Assembly (NCBI GenBank): GCA_964458835.1
Contig: CAYWKV010000189.1
Span: 1-5,564 of the forward strand
Direction of reading: 5' to 3'
DNA: 5,564 nt
DNA from: JAHJQQ01 sp964458835
GTDB lineage: Bacteria; Pseudomonadota; Gammaproteobacteria; Thiohalobacterales; Thiohalobacteraceae
Numbering within the stretch: position 1 is the first letter of the stretch; the number at the start of each line of letters is the position of its first letter. Under the pieces are notes generated by a model. That model searched no databases. It was not told the DNA's origin and was given only the letters and a program-made list of their open reading frames with translations. Shown piece after piece: positions 1-5,564 of the stretch. A program made the position numbers and the translations under genes.

Positions 1-586
1 AGAAGGCCACCCCGACGCCGGCGAGATGCTTGCTGGGAAAATCGTCGCCGGGCAGATTCGGATTGACGATGGCATCCGCCTCGGGCAACCGCGCCCCGGG
101 CAGATGGTGATCGGTCACCAGCACGCGCATACCCTGCGCGCGCGCCGCCGCAACGCCGGCCAGACAGGCGATGCCGCTGTCGACGGTGACGAGTAGATCG
201 GGCCGGCGCTGCGCGGCGACAGCGACGATCTCCGGCGTCAGTCCGTAGCCGAAGTCGAAGCGGTTGGGAACGAGGTAATCGATCTGCCGCGCGCCCATGC
301 CGCGCAGCGCGCGCACCATGAGCGCCGTGCTGGTCGCGCCGTCGGCGTCGAAGTCGCCGACGATGACGATGCGCTGCTCCTCGGCCAACGCCTGCTCCAG
401 CAAATCCAGCGCGCGTTCCAGGCCGCCCAGACGTTCCGGCGGCAATAGGCGCTCGACACCCATCTCCAGTTGCGCGGGATCGGCGATGCCACGCGCCGCG
501 TACACCCGCCTCAATACCGCGGGGAGATCGGCGGGCAGGCACGCGGGATCGGTCTTGAGGCCGCGACGGACAATGCGCTTATGCAT
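1..586 (-). CDS. recJ: Single-stranded-DNA-specific exonuclease RecJ, N-terminal part (truncated by window edge)
   Basis: RecJ is the 5'-to-3' single-strand DNA exonuclease of the DHH phosphoesterase superfamily; it acts in RecF-pathway recombination, mismatch repair and processing of stalled forks in the cytoplasm. The visible 195 residues cover the start of the catalytic core. They include the metal-binding motif DFDADGATSTAL at residues 78-89, VPNRFDFGYGL at 107-117, VTVDSGI at 133-139 and the family-defining DHH in TDHHLPG at 158-164, followed by NPNLPGDDFPSKHLAGVGVAF at 175-195, split by the window edge. The order and spacing match E. coli RecJ, which is about 577 residues, so roughly two thirds of the gene lies outside. 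The start ATG at 586-584 is the first in frame after a stop at 592-590. It has only a weak purine stretch upstream, so translation may depend on the gene before it, which ends 9 bases earlier. Identification is very secure. Confidence 0.96.
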   Translation of the reverse strand, partial: MHKRIVRRGLKTDPACLPADLPAVLRRVYAARGIADPAQLEMGVERLLPPERLGGLERALDLLEQALAEEQRIVIVGDFDADGATSTALMVRALRGMGARQIDYLVPNRFDFGYGLTPEIVAVAAQRRPDLLVTVDSGIACLAGVAAARAQGMRVLVTDHHLPGARLPEADAIVNPNLPGDDFPSKHLAGVGVAF

Positions 587-595
587 GATTCACGG

Positions 596-1669
596 TCATT
601 CCGGAAACGAGGTTGCCGTCTGCTTCGAGTCATCCCGCATGGGCCACGGCCGCCGCCAGAACTTCCATAGGCCCCGGCGTGTGACGCGGTACTCATGCCC
701 GTCGTCTGGATACAGCGCCAGTTCCCGCAGATGCCGGCCGCGCAGCGCCTGCCGCAGCGGTACGAACCAGTCCCGCTCCAGCCGTTCCGCCTCGGCCAGC
801 CAGGACTCCAGATCGCCGTAGGCGACGGGCGCCCGCAGCCCGTCCAGACACAGCAGGTGCCGGCCGCCGGTGGCCGCCTGCAGCCAGGTCCGCGCATCCG
901 TCGGCGGCTCCTCACAGCGGATGCCGTTGAGCCGGGCCAGCGCCTTCACCACGATATCGTCGCACCACACGCGCTGCCAACCGCCCGCTTGCCCCCCCGG
1001 CGCCCTACCACCCCCCCACCCCCTGAGGCTGTTGACCGGCGTCCGCCCGCGCGATTCCGGGGGGCGGTTGACCGGGTGGTCGTGAAACAGCATCTGCACT
1101 TCATTGAGGAACCGATGCCAGTCGCGTGCATCGCGTCCGCCGGGCAGAAAGGCGTCGATGTCCTGCCCCATGGCGCGTGCCAGCGGCGTGGTACGCAACT
1201 CGGGCTGCCGCGACAGATGCAGATAGCCACGCACTGGCGTGGCGAATTCCAGGCGCATCCCGTCCGCAGCGTAGTAGCCGTTGAAGGCGTCGGCCAGCGC
1301 CTCGGCCTCTTCGTTCGTGATCTGCAGATGCGCACCGTCGAACAGCACCAGCCGCGACCGGTCAGCACGCAGATGCACCGGGTCGGCACGCAGCAGCGCG
1401 CCCGGCGCGGCCACGCCGGCATCCATCCAGTAGCTCAGCCAGGCATCGGGAGCGTCGTGCTCCCCGGACGGCGGGCAGTCGAACAGGCGGTAGCGCAGCG
1501 CATCGGCATCCGCCGTTTCCGGCCGCCGGTCAGCACGGGCCAGCAGCGTGCCCAGCGCGGTCCGACGCGCCCCCGGCAACGCCAGCATGCCCGTCGCGGG
1601 CCGTTCGCCCGGAGCGGCGCCGAGCAGTCCCGGCACCAGCAGCGTCAGACGCAGGGGCCCGGCGGTCAC
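596..1669 (-). CDS. Conserved protein of unknown function, 'RpfE-type' / phosphoglycerate-mutase-like annotation, between thrC and recJ
   Basis: A 357-residue protein. From memory it resembles a family found next to recJ in beta- and gammaproteobacteria and labelled either 'regulatory protein RpfE type', after the gene beside recJ in the Xanthomonas rpf cluster, or '2,3-bisphosphoglycerate-independent phosphoglycerate mutase'. Neither function is demonstrated by this sequence. Visible features are LLVPGLLGA at 10-18, WLSYWMDAG at 77-85, LRADPVHLRADRSRLVLFDG split over 93-112, and the central block NEVQMLFHDHPVN at 189-201 followed by PVNSLRGWGGG at 211-221. There is no signal peptide or clear membrane segment; the C-terminus is basic and tryptophan-rich (GLWKFWRRPWPM, 333-344). 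The GTG start at 1669-1667 was chosen because it overlaps the thrC stop by 4 bases (GTGA), a normal sign of translational coupling, and because the open frame further upstream would lie wholly inside thrC. The Arg-Gly at 216-217 sits where I recall aromatic residues in relatives. The coding sequence there is very G-rich. Confidence 0.82.
   Translation of the reverse strand: MTAGPLRLTLLVPGLLGAAPGERPATGMLALPGARRTALGTLLARADRRPETADADALRYRLFDCPPSGEHDAPDAWLSYWMDAGVAAPGALLRADPVHLRADRSRLVLFDGAHLQITNEEAEALADAFNGYYAADGMRLEFATPVRGYLHLSRQPELRTTPLARAMGQDIDAFLPGGRDARDWHRFLNEVQMLFHDHPVNRPPESRGRTPVNSLRGWGGGRAPGGQAGGWQRVWCDDIVVKALARLNGIRCEEPPTDARTWLQAATGGRHLLCLDGLRAPVAYGDLESWLAEAERLERDWFVPLRQALRGRHLRELALYPDDGHEYRVTRRGLWKFWRRPWPMRDDSKQTATSFPE
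992..1023 (-). other. G-tract cluster, potential G-quadruplex, inside the RpfE-like gene
   Basis: Read on the minus (coding) strand, this stretch has G tracts of 5, 7, 3 and 7 bases separated by loops of 1, 5 (TGGTA) and 4 (CGCC) bases, which satisfies the usual four-tract quadruplex pattern. On the plus strand it appears as C runs at 992-998, 1003-1005, 1011-1017 and 1019-1023. It encodes the Gly-rich end of the conserved motif (about residues 216-226). The pattern is seen directly; whether it folds, or slips during replication or sequencing, is inference. Confidence 0.6.
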
Positions 1670-2808
1670 GCCATCTTGTCGAGGATGGCCCTGCGCACGG
1701 CGTCCAGTGTCGCGTCGACGGTGTGCACGTTGCCGGCGCTCTGCTGGATGGCGGTGTCGGGATCCTTGAGGCCGTGGCCGGTGAGTGTGCAGACGATGGA
1801 GCTGCCCTCGGGGATCTTGCCGTTCTTGACGTCGCGCAGCGCGCCGGCCAGCGAAGTGGCCGAGGCGGGCTCGCAGAACACGCCTTCCTTCTCGGCCAGC
1901 AGTTTCTGTGCGGCGAGGATCTCGGCGTCGGTGCATTCGTCGAACCAGCCGCCGGATTCCTCCTTCACCTTCCAGGCCTGCTCCCAGGACTGCGGGTGAC
2001 CGATGCGGATCGCGGTGGCGACGGTCTCGGGGTTGTCGACCATCGCACCGCGCATGAACGGCGCCGAACCGGATGCCTGGTAGCCGATCATCTTCGGCCG
2101 GTTGCCGACGATGGCGCCGCCCGCGTAGGCGCAGTGGCCCTTGCAGTAGGCACAGGCGCCGGTGACGTGGTCGCCGGAGGCCGACGAGTATTCGCAGTAG
2201 CCGATCCAGTGCGCGGTGATGTTGCCGGCGTTGCCCACCGGCAGGCAGTGGTAGTCCGGCGCACGTCCCAGTTCCTCGACGATCTCGAAGGCCGCGGTCT
2301 TCTGGCCCTGCAGACGGAACGGATTGATGGAATTGACGATGGTCACCGGCGCCTGCTCGGCGACCTCTTTCACCAGCTGCATGCCGGCGTCGAAGTTGCC
2401 GCGGATCTGCAACACGATGGAGCCGTGCATCATCGCCTGCGCCAGCTTGCCCATGGCGATCTTGCCTTCCGGGATCAGCACGAACGCGGTGATGCCGGCA
2501 CGCGCGGCGTAGGCCGCCGCGGCGGCGGAGGTGTTGCCGGTCGACGCGCAGATGATCGCGCGGCTGCCCTCTTCCACCGCCTTGGTCACCGCCATGGTCA
2601 TGCCGCGATCCTTGAACGAGCCGGTCGGATTCAGGCCTTCGTACTTGACGTAGATGTCGACTTCCCTGCCGACTAGGCGCGGAATGTTGTTCAGCCGGAT
2701 CAGCGGCGTGTTGCCCTCGCCCAGACTGATGATGCGCGTGTCGTCATGGATCGGCAGACGGTCGCGGTAACGTTCGATGAGGCCGGTGTAACGGGGTCGG
2801 AAGGGCAT
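1666..2808 (-). CDS. thrC: Threonine synthase
   Basis: A 380-residue PLP enzyme of the fold-type II (tryptophan synthase beta-like) family that converts O-phospho-L-homoserine to L-threonine and phosphate, the last step of threonine synthesis. Seen in order: the N-terminal SLGEGNTPLIRL at 28-39; the PLP lysine K66 in NPTGSFKDRGM (60-70); the substrate loop ASTGNTSAAAAAYAARAG at 88-105; the glycine-rich phosphate-binding loop GNAGNIT at 192-198; and CTLTGHGLKDP at 340-350 near the C-terminus. It belongs to the shorter threonine synthase class, not the longer E. coli-type enzyme of about 430 residues. Odd point: residues 205-235 carry a Cys/His-rich segment with C205, H214, C219, C222, H225 and C226, which I do not recall from standard ThrC. 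The ATG at 2808 has an AAGGA ribosome binding site 8 bases upstream. hom lies upstream across a 97-base repeat-filled gap, and the stop overlaps the start of the next gene by 4 bases. thrB is not present in the window. Confidence 0.96.
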   Translation of the reverse strand: MPFRPRYTGLIERYRDRLPIHDDTRIISLGEGNTPLIRLNNIPRLVGREVDIYVKYEGLNPTGSFKDRGMTMAVTKAVEEGSRAIICASTGNTSAAAAAYAARAGITAFVLIPEGKIAMGKLAQAMMHGSIVLQIRGNFDAGMQLVKEVAEQAPVTIVNSINPFRLQGQKTAAFEIVEELGRAPDYHCLPVGNAGNITAHWIGYCEYSSASGDHVTGACAYCKGHCAYAGGAIVGNRPKMIGYQASGSAPFMRGAMVDNPETVATAIRIGHPQSWEQAWKVKEESGGWFDECTDAEILAAQKLLAEKEGVFCEPASATSLAGALRDVKNGKIPEGSSIVCTLTGHGLKDPDTAIQQSAGNVHTVDATLDAVRRAILDKMA

Positions 2809-2816
2809 GGCTCAAA

Positions 2817-2821
2817 TCCTT
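2817..2821 (-). promoter_or_regulatory. Ribosome binding site of thrC
   Basis: The minus strand reads AAGGA followed by 8 bases and then the thrC ATG. This is a good Shine-Dalgarno match at normal spacing and fixes the thrC start. It lies just beyond the end of the intergenic inverted repeat (2830 on the plus strand), so the large hairpin should not bury it. Confidence 0.7.
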
Positions 2822-2828
2822 AAATTCA

Positions 2829-2908
2829 GGGCTAGGGGCTAGAGGCTAGGGGCTGGGACGAGGTCGAGTGGATTTGGCTAGCCCCCAGTCCCTAGCCCCT
2901 AGCCTCTA
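2829..2908. repeat. Imperfect inverted repeat made of TAGGGGC-like heptads, between hom and thrC
   Basis: Plus-strand arms at 2830-2856 and 2878-2904 are inverted copies of 27 bases with 4 differences, all transitions, separated by a 21-base spacer. Each arm is itself a run of 7-base units, for example TAGAGGC, TAGGGGC, TAGGGAC and TGGGGGC on the minus strand starting at 2908. The palindrome CTAG, scarce in many bacterial genomes, occurs six times here, at 2832, 2839, 2846, 2878, 2892 and 2899. The hom stop codon TAG (2908-2906) is the first heptad's TAG. As RNA it would form a long stem, with two of the four differences becoming G-U pairs. There is no T tract after either arm, so it does not look like a classic intrinsic terminator. 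It may be a dispersed intergenic repeat, an mRNA-stability or partial transcription barrier, or a small mobile repeat. The structure is certain; the role is not. Confidence 0.85.
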
Positions 2909-4219
2909 TTTGGTCAGATACTCCAGGCGGATGCGCGTCACGCTGCCTTCGATAGAATCCAGCATCTCGATGCGCTCGATGGCATGGTTCATCTGGCCCT
3001 CGCGCACGGCGTGGGTCAGCAGGATGATCGGCACGCGGGTCTCTTCCGGCGCGGCTTCCTTCTGGATGATCGCCTCGATGCTGATGCCGCGGTCGCCGAG
3101 GATGCGGGTGATGTCGGCCAGTACGCCGGGCTTGTCCTGCGCGAGCAGGCGCAGGTAATACGCCGTTTCGATCTCCTCCATCGGCAGTACCGGGATGTCG
3201 GACAGCGCACCGGGCTGGAAGGCCAGGTGCGGCACGCGGTTGCCGGGGTCGGCGGTGAGCATGCGCGTCACATCGACCAGGTCGGCGACCACTGCCGAGG
3301 CGGTCGGCTCGGAGCCGGCGCCGGCGCCGTAGTACAGCGTCGGCCCGACGGCATCGCCCTTCACCAGCACGGCATTCATCACGCCGTCGACGTTGGCGAT
3401 CAGCCGGCGCTCCGGAATCAGCGTCGGATGCACGCGCAGTTCCACGCCCTCATCGGTGCGGCGCGCAAAACCGAGGTGCTTGATGCGGTAGCCGAGCTCT
3501 TCGGCGTATTCCACGTCGGCGCGGGTGATCTTCGTAATGCCCTCGGTGAAGGTCTTGTCGAACTGCAGCGGAATGCCGAAGGCGATCGAGGCGAGAATGG
3601 TCAGCTTGTGCGCCGCATCGATGCCTTCGACGTCGAAGGTGGGATCGGCCTCGGCATAGCCCAGCGCCTGCGCCTCCTTGAGCACATCGGCAAAATCGCG
3701 GCCCTTGTCGCGCATCTCCGTGAGAATGAAGTTGCCGGTGCCGTTGATGATGCCGGCCAGCCATTCGATACGGTTCGCCGCCAGGCCCTCGCGAATCGCC
3801 TTGATGATGGGGATGCCGCCGCAGACGGCCGCCTCGAAGGCCACCATCACGCCTTTGTCCTGCGCCGCCTTGAAGATCTCGTTGCCGTGCAGCGCGATCA
3901 GTGCCTTGTTGGCGGTGACTACATGCTTGCCATTGGCGATGGCCCTGAGCACCAGCTCCAGCGCCGGCGTGTAGCCACCGATGAGCTCAACGACGATGTC
4001 GACGTCCGGATCATCGACGACGGCAAAGGCGTCCTGAGTGACCTTGATGTCGCCGATGCCGGGTACGCGCGCCGGATCGTAGTCGCGCGCGGCCGCGTGG
4101 GTGATCTGGATGCCGCGGCCCGCGCGGCGGGCGATTTCACTGGCGTTGCGGCGCAGCACATTGAAGGTGCCGCCGCCGACCGTTCCCAGGCCGAGCAGGC
4201 CAATGTTTACCGGTTTCAC
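2906..4219 (-). CDS. hom: Homoserine dehydrogenase (monofunctional, ACT domain)
   Basis: A 437-residue cytoplasmic enzyme that reduces L-aspartate 4-semialdehyde to L-homoserine with NAD(P)H, the branch point toward threonine and methionine. The N-terminal Rossmann domain has GLLGLGTVGGG at 7-17, and TANKAL at 102-107 contributes the nucleotide-domain lysine. The catalytic domain has the NGTGNFI motif at 159-165 and the block GYAEADPTFDVEGIDAAHKL at 187-206, where E190, D201 and K205 correspond to the substrate-binding glutamate and the catalytic Asp and Lys of yeast Hom6. A C-terminal ACT domain begins at about 354 (YYLRLLAQDKPGVLADITRI over 354-373). It is typical of enzymes feedback-inhibited by threonine, so allosteric control is likely. 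There is no aspartokinase fusion. The start is GTG at 4219-4217, 3 bases after the alaC stop, with AGGGGG 7 bases upstream. The stop TAG coincides with the first unit of the downstream repeat. Confidence 0.97.
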   Translation of the reverse strand: MKPVNIGLLGLGTVGGGTFNVLRRNASEIARRAGRGIQITHAAARDYDPARVPGIGDIKVTQDAFAVVDDPDVDIVVELIGGYTPALELVLRAIANGKHVVTANKALIALHGNEIFKAAQDKGVMVAFEAAVCGGIPIIKAIREGLAANRIEWLAGIINGTGNFILTEMRDKGRDFADVLKEAQALGYAEADPTFDVEGIDAAHKLTILASIAFGIPLQFDKTFTEGITKITRADVEYAEELGYRIKHLGFARRTDEGVELRVHPTLIPERRLIANVDGVMNAVLVKGDAVGPTLYYGAGAGSEPTASAVVADLVDVTRMLTADPGNRVPHLAFQPGALSDIPVLPMEEIETAYYLRLLAQDKPGVLADITRILGDRGISIEAIIQKEAAPEETRVPIILLTHAVREGQMNHAIERIEMLDSIEGSVTRIRLEYLTK

Positions 4220-4222
4220 GAT

Positions 4223-5428
4223 CTATCCCCCTGCGGATGCGGTTTTCTTCTGGTCTTTGCGGAACATGTCGCGGATGCCGCGCACCGCCTGACGGGTGCG
4301 GTGCTCGTTCTCGATCAGGCCGAAGCGCACATGGTCGTCACCGTAGTCGCCGAAGCCGATGCCCGGGGCGACCGCCACCTTGGCGTCGGCCAGCAGCTTC
4401 TTGGAGAACTCCAGCGAGCCGACATGCCGGTACTGCTCCGGGATCGGCGCCCAGACGAACATGGTGCCCTTGGGCTTCTCGACCTGCCAGCCGATGGAAT
4501 TCAGTCCGTCGCACAGCACGTCACGGCGCTTGCGGTACAGTTCCGCGATCTCGCGCACACAGTTCTGCGGGCCTTCCAGGGCGGTGATGGCGGCAATCTG
4601 GATGGGCGTGAACATGCCGTAGTCGAGATAGGATTTCATGCGCGCCAGGGCGGCGACGAGCGTCTTGTTGCCGCACATGAAGCCGACGCGCCAGCCGGGC
4701 ATGTTGTAGCTCTTGGACAGGGTGAAGAACTCCACCGCGACATCCTTGGCACCGGGCACCTGCAGGATGGACGGCGCGACATAGCCGTCGAACACCAGAT
4801 CGGCATAGGCCAGATCATGGATCACCCAGATATCGTGTTCACGCGCGATCGCGACCACGCGCTCGAAGAAGTCGAGTTCCACGCACTGTGCCGTGGGATT
4901 GCCGGGGAAGTTGAGCACCAGCATCTTGGGCTTGGGCCAGGAGTCCTTGATCGCCTTCTCCAACTCGGCGAAGAAGTCGATGCCCGGCACCAGCGGCACA
5001 TGGCGGATGTCGGCGCCGGCGATCACGAAGCCGTAGGGATGGATCGGGTAGGCGGGATTCGGCACCAGCACGGCATCGCCCGGACCCAGCGTCGCCAGCG
5101 CCAGATGCGCCAGTCCTTCCTTGGAACCGATGGTGACGATCGCCTCGGTCTCGGGATCGAGCGTCACGTCGAAGCGGGTCTTGTACCAGCCGGCGATGGC
5201 CTTGCGCAGCCGCGGTATGCCTTTGGAAACGGAGTAGCGGTGGGTGTCGCCGCGTTGCGCTGCCTCGACCAGCTTGGCGACGATGTGGCCCGGCGTCGGC
5301 TGGTCGGGGTTGCCCATGCCGAAGTCGATGATGTCCTCGCCCCGGGCCCGGGCCTTGGCCTTGAGCTCGTTGACGATGTTGAAGACATACGGCGGCAGGC
5401 GCTTGATGCGCTGGAATTCGTCGAACAA
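4223..5428 (-). CDS. alaC: Alanine-synthesizing aminotransferase AlaC (PLP, fold type I)
   Basis: A class I/II aminotransferase very similar along its length to E. coli AlaC, which makes L-alanine from pyruvate using glutamate. From the proposed start it has 401 residues; E. coli AlaC has about 412. Numbered from that start: RLPPYVFNI at about 10-18, the FGMGNPDQPTPGHI block at 36-49, IGSKEGLAHL at 100-109 (PLP phosphate), N177 in NFPGNPTAQC, D205 and Y208 in HDLAYAD, the Schiff-base lysine K239 in FFTLSKSYNMPGWRVGF, with R247 following, and the substrate-carboxylate arginine R368 in DDHVRFGLIEN. The frame stays open to an ATG at 5551, giving 442 residues, but those 41 extra residues have no counterpart I recall, and the ATG lacks a ribosome binding site. 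The TTG at 5428-5426 (then FDEFQRIKRLPPY) has AGGG 10 bases upstream and fits the family's N-terminus. Function is secure; the start is moderately so. hom follows after 3 bases. Confidence 0.93.
   Translation of the reverse strand: MFDEFQRIKRLPPYVFNIVNELKAKARARGEDIIDFGMGNPDQPTPGHIVAKLVEAAQRGDTHRYSVSKGIPRLRKAIAGWYKTRFDVTLDPETEAIVTIGSKEGLAHLALATLGPGDAVLVPNPAYPIHPYGFVIAGADIRHVPLVPGIDFFAELEKAIKDSWPKPKMLVLNFPGNPTAQCVELDFFERVVAIAREHDIWVIHDLAYADLVFDGYVAPSILQVPGAKDVAVEFFTLSKSYNMPGWRVGFMCGNKTLVAALARMKSYLDYGMFTPIQIAAITALEGPQNCVREIAELYRKRRDVLCDGLNSIGWQVEKPKGTMFVWAPIPEQYRHVGSLEFSKKLLADAKVAVAPGIGFGDYGDDHVRFGLIENEHRTRQAVRGIRDMFRKDQKKTASAGG
4227..4232 (-). promoter_or_regulatory. Ribosome binding site of hom, inside the end of alaC
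   Basis: The minus strand reads AGGGGG, then 7 bases, then the GTG start of hom. It is encoded by the last Gly codons of alaC, so the two genes are likely to be translationally coupled. It supports the GTG start in the absence of a nearby ATG in frame. Confidence 0.65.
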
Positions 5429-5564
5429 GGCGGCAATACCCTGAATGAGTGGCGGATGGCGCTTCCCGGCCCAACGCGGCCGGGCCCGAATGAGACTGCG
5501 CAGAGTACTGAAATCACTGTCAGGATACAAGACGGCCCCGGTAAAACTCATTGAAATGTATGGG
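5429..5564 (-). other. Probable alaC leader / upstream region
   Basis: If alaC starts at the TTG, these 136 bases are untranslated leader plus upstream DNA. They are somewhat less GC-rich near 5490-5564 than the genes. They contain the hairpin at 5465-5484 but no -35/-10 pair that stands out. The open frame through this region (ATG at 5551, no Shine-Dalgarno before it) means an N-terminally extended AlaC of 442 residues cannot be excluded. Confidence 0.45.
5465..5484. repeat. Short perfect GC hairpin in the alaC leader
   Basis: CCCGGCC at 5465-5471 and GGCCGGG at 5478-5484 form a perfect 7-base-pair stem with a 6-base loop. All stem pairs are G-C, so it should be stable in the transcript about 37 bases before the TTG start of alaC. 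No T tract follows on the minus strand, so it is not a plain terminator. It may be a leader structure or chance in GC-rich DNA. Confidence 0.5.

Noticed and set aside
579..599. Tiny minus-strand frame starting at ATG 599, overlapping the RpfE-like stop as ATGA
   Set aside because: It ends at a stop after six codons and is not in the recJ frame. It might help re-initiation at the recJ ATG, but there is no evidence for a peptide.
1670..1936. N-terminal extension of the RpfE-like gene by 89 codons
   Set aside because: It would lie entirely within thrC in another frame and reads as Arg/His-rich shadow sequence; the GTG overlapping the thrC stop gives a normal start.
695..1999. Plus-strand open frame of 434 codons antisense to the RpfE-like gene and thrC
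   Set aside because: Low-complexity Arg/Pro/Gln-rich translation with no domain, spanning two genes on the other strand; a shadow frame of GC-rich sequence.
2101..2196. Frameshift pair as the cause of the Cys-rich ThrC segment
   Set aside because: The reading frame is correct on both sides, the segment begins and ends in recognisable ThrC sequence, and no homopolymer run explains a shift.
1723..2676. Plus-strand open frame of 317 codons antisense to thrC
   Set aside because: It lies wholly inside thrC, which has clear catalytic motifs, and the translation is biased to Gly, Val, Arg and His with no recognisable family.
2830..2904. Intrinsic transcription terminator after hom
   Set aside because: The stem is long enough, but neither strand has a run of T after the arm (the minus strand continues CTGAATTTAAGG), and thrC follows closely in the same direction.
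5490..5530. Sigma70 promoter for alaC (TTGTAT, 17-base spacer, TACTCT on the minus strand)
   Set aside because: Each hexamer matches the consensus at only 3 of 6 positions; this is no better than chance and other pairings nearby are similar.
2984..5554. Very long plus-strand open frame of 856 codons antisense to hom and alaC
   Set aside because: It is opposite two secure genes. Its translation is rich in His, Arg, Asp, Gly and Val without any recognisable domain, as expected for the antisense frame of GC-rich coding DNA.

Overview
This is a GC-rich window in which every convincing gene lies on the minus strand. Read 5' to 3' on that strand, from high to low coordinates, the order is: an alanine/aspartate-type aminotransferase (alaC), homoserine dehydrogenase (hom), threonine synthase (thrC), an uncharacterised protein of the type sometimes labelled 'RpfE-type' or 'phosphoglycerate mutase', and the N-terminal third of the single-strand DNA exonuclease RecJ, which runs off the left edge. 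Protein sequences and gene order suggest a chromosomal segment from a gamma- or betaproteobacterium. AlaC and RecJ look closely like their enterobacterial counterparts. The separate hom with a C-terminal ACT domain followed by thrC is the non-enteric arrangement, unlike the fused thrA-thrB-thrC operon of E. coli.

Layout: about 136 bases at the right edge are probably alaC leader and contain a small perfect hairpin. alaC (probable TTG start at 5428) ends 3 bases before the GTG start of hom. hom ends at the edge of a 97-base gap that is almost filled by a large imperfect inverted repeat. Its arms are heptad arrays of the TAGGGGC/TAGAGGC type, and the hom stop codon TAG is the first unit of the array. 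thrC follows with a good ribosome binding site. It overlaps the next gene by 4 bases (GTGA), and recJ starts 9 bases after that gene. The tight spacing suggests one transcription unit, with the repeat as the only real interruption.

How the genes fit together: Hom makes homoserine from aspartate semialdehyde and ThrC turns O-phosphohomoserine into threonine. The intervening homoserine kinase is not in the window. AlaC links glutamate and pyruvate to alanine. RecJ is a DNA repair nuclease with no metabolic link, and appears to be co-transcribed through conserved synteny. The role of the RpfE-like protein is unknown.

Points worth a second look: the heptad repeat between hom and thrC; a cysteine-rich segment (C-x2-C-x3-C) in the middle of ThrC; a run of G tracts on the coding strand of the RpfE-like gene that falls on its most conserved motif; and the position of that unknown gene in a threonine operon lacking thrB. 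No mobile element, CRISPR array, tRNA or rRNA was seen.
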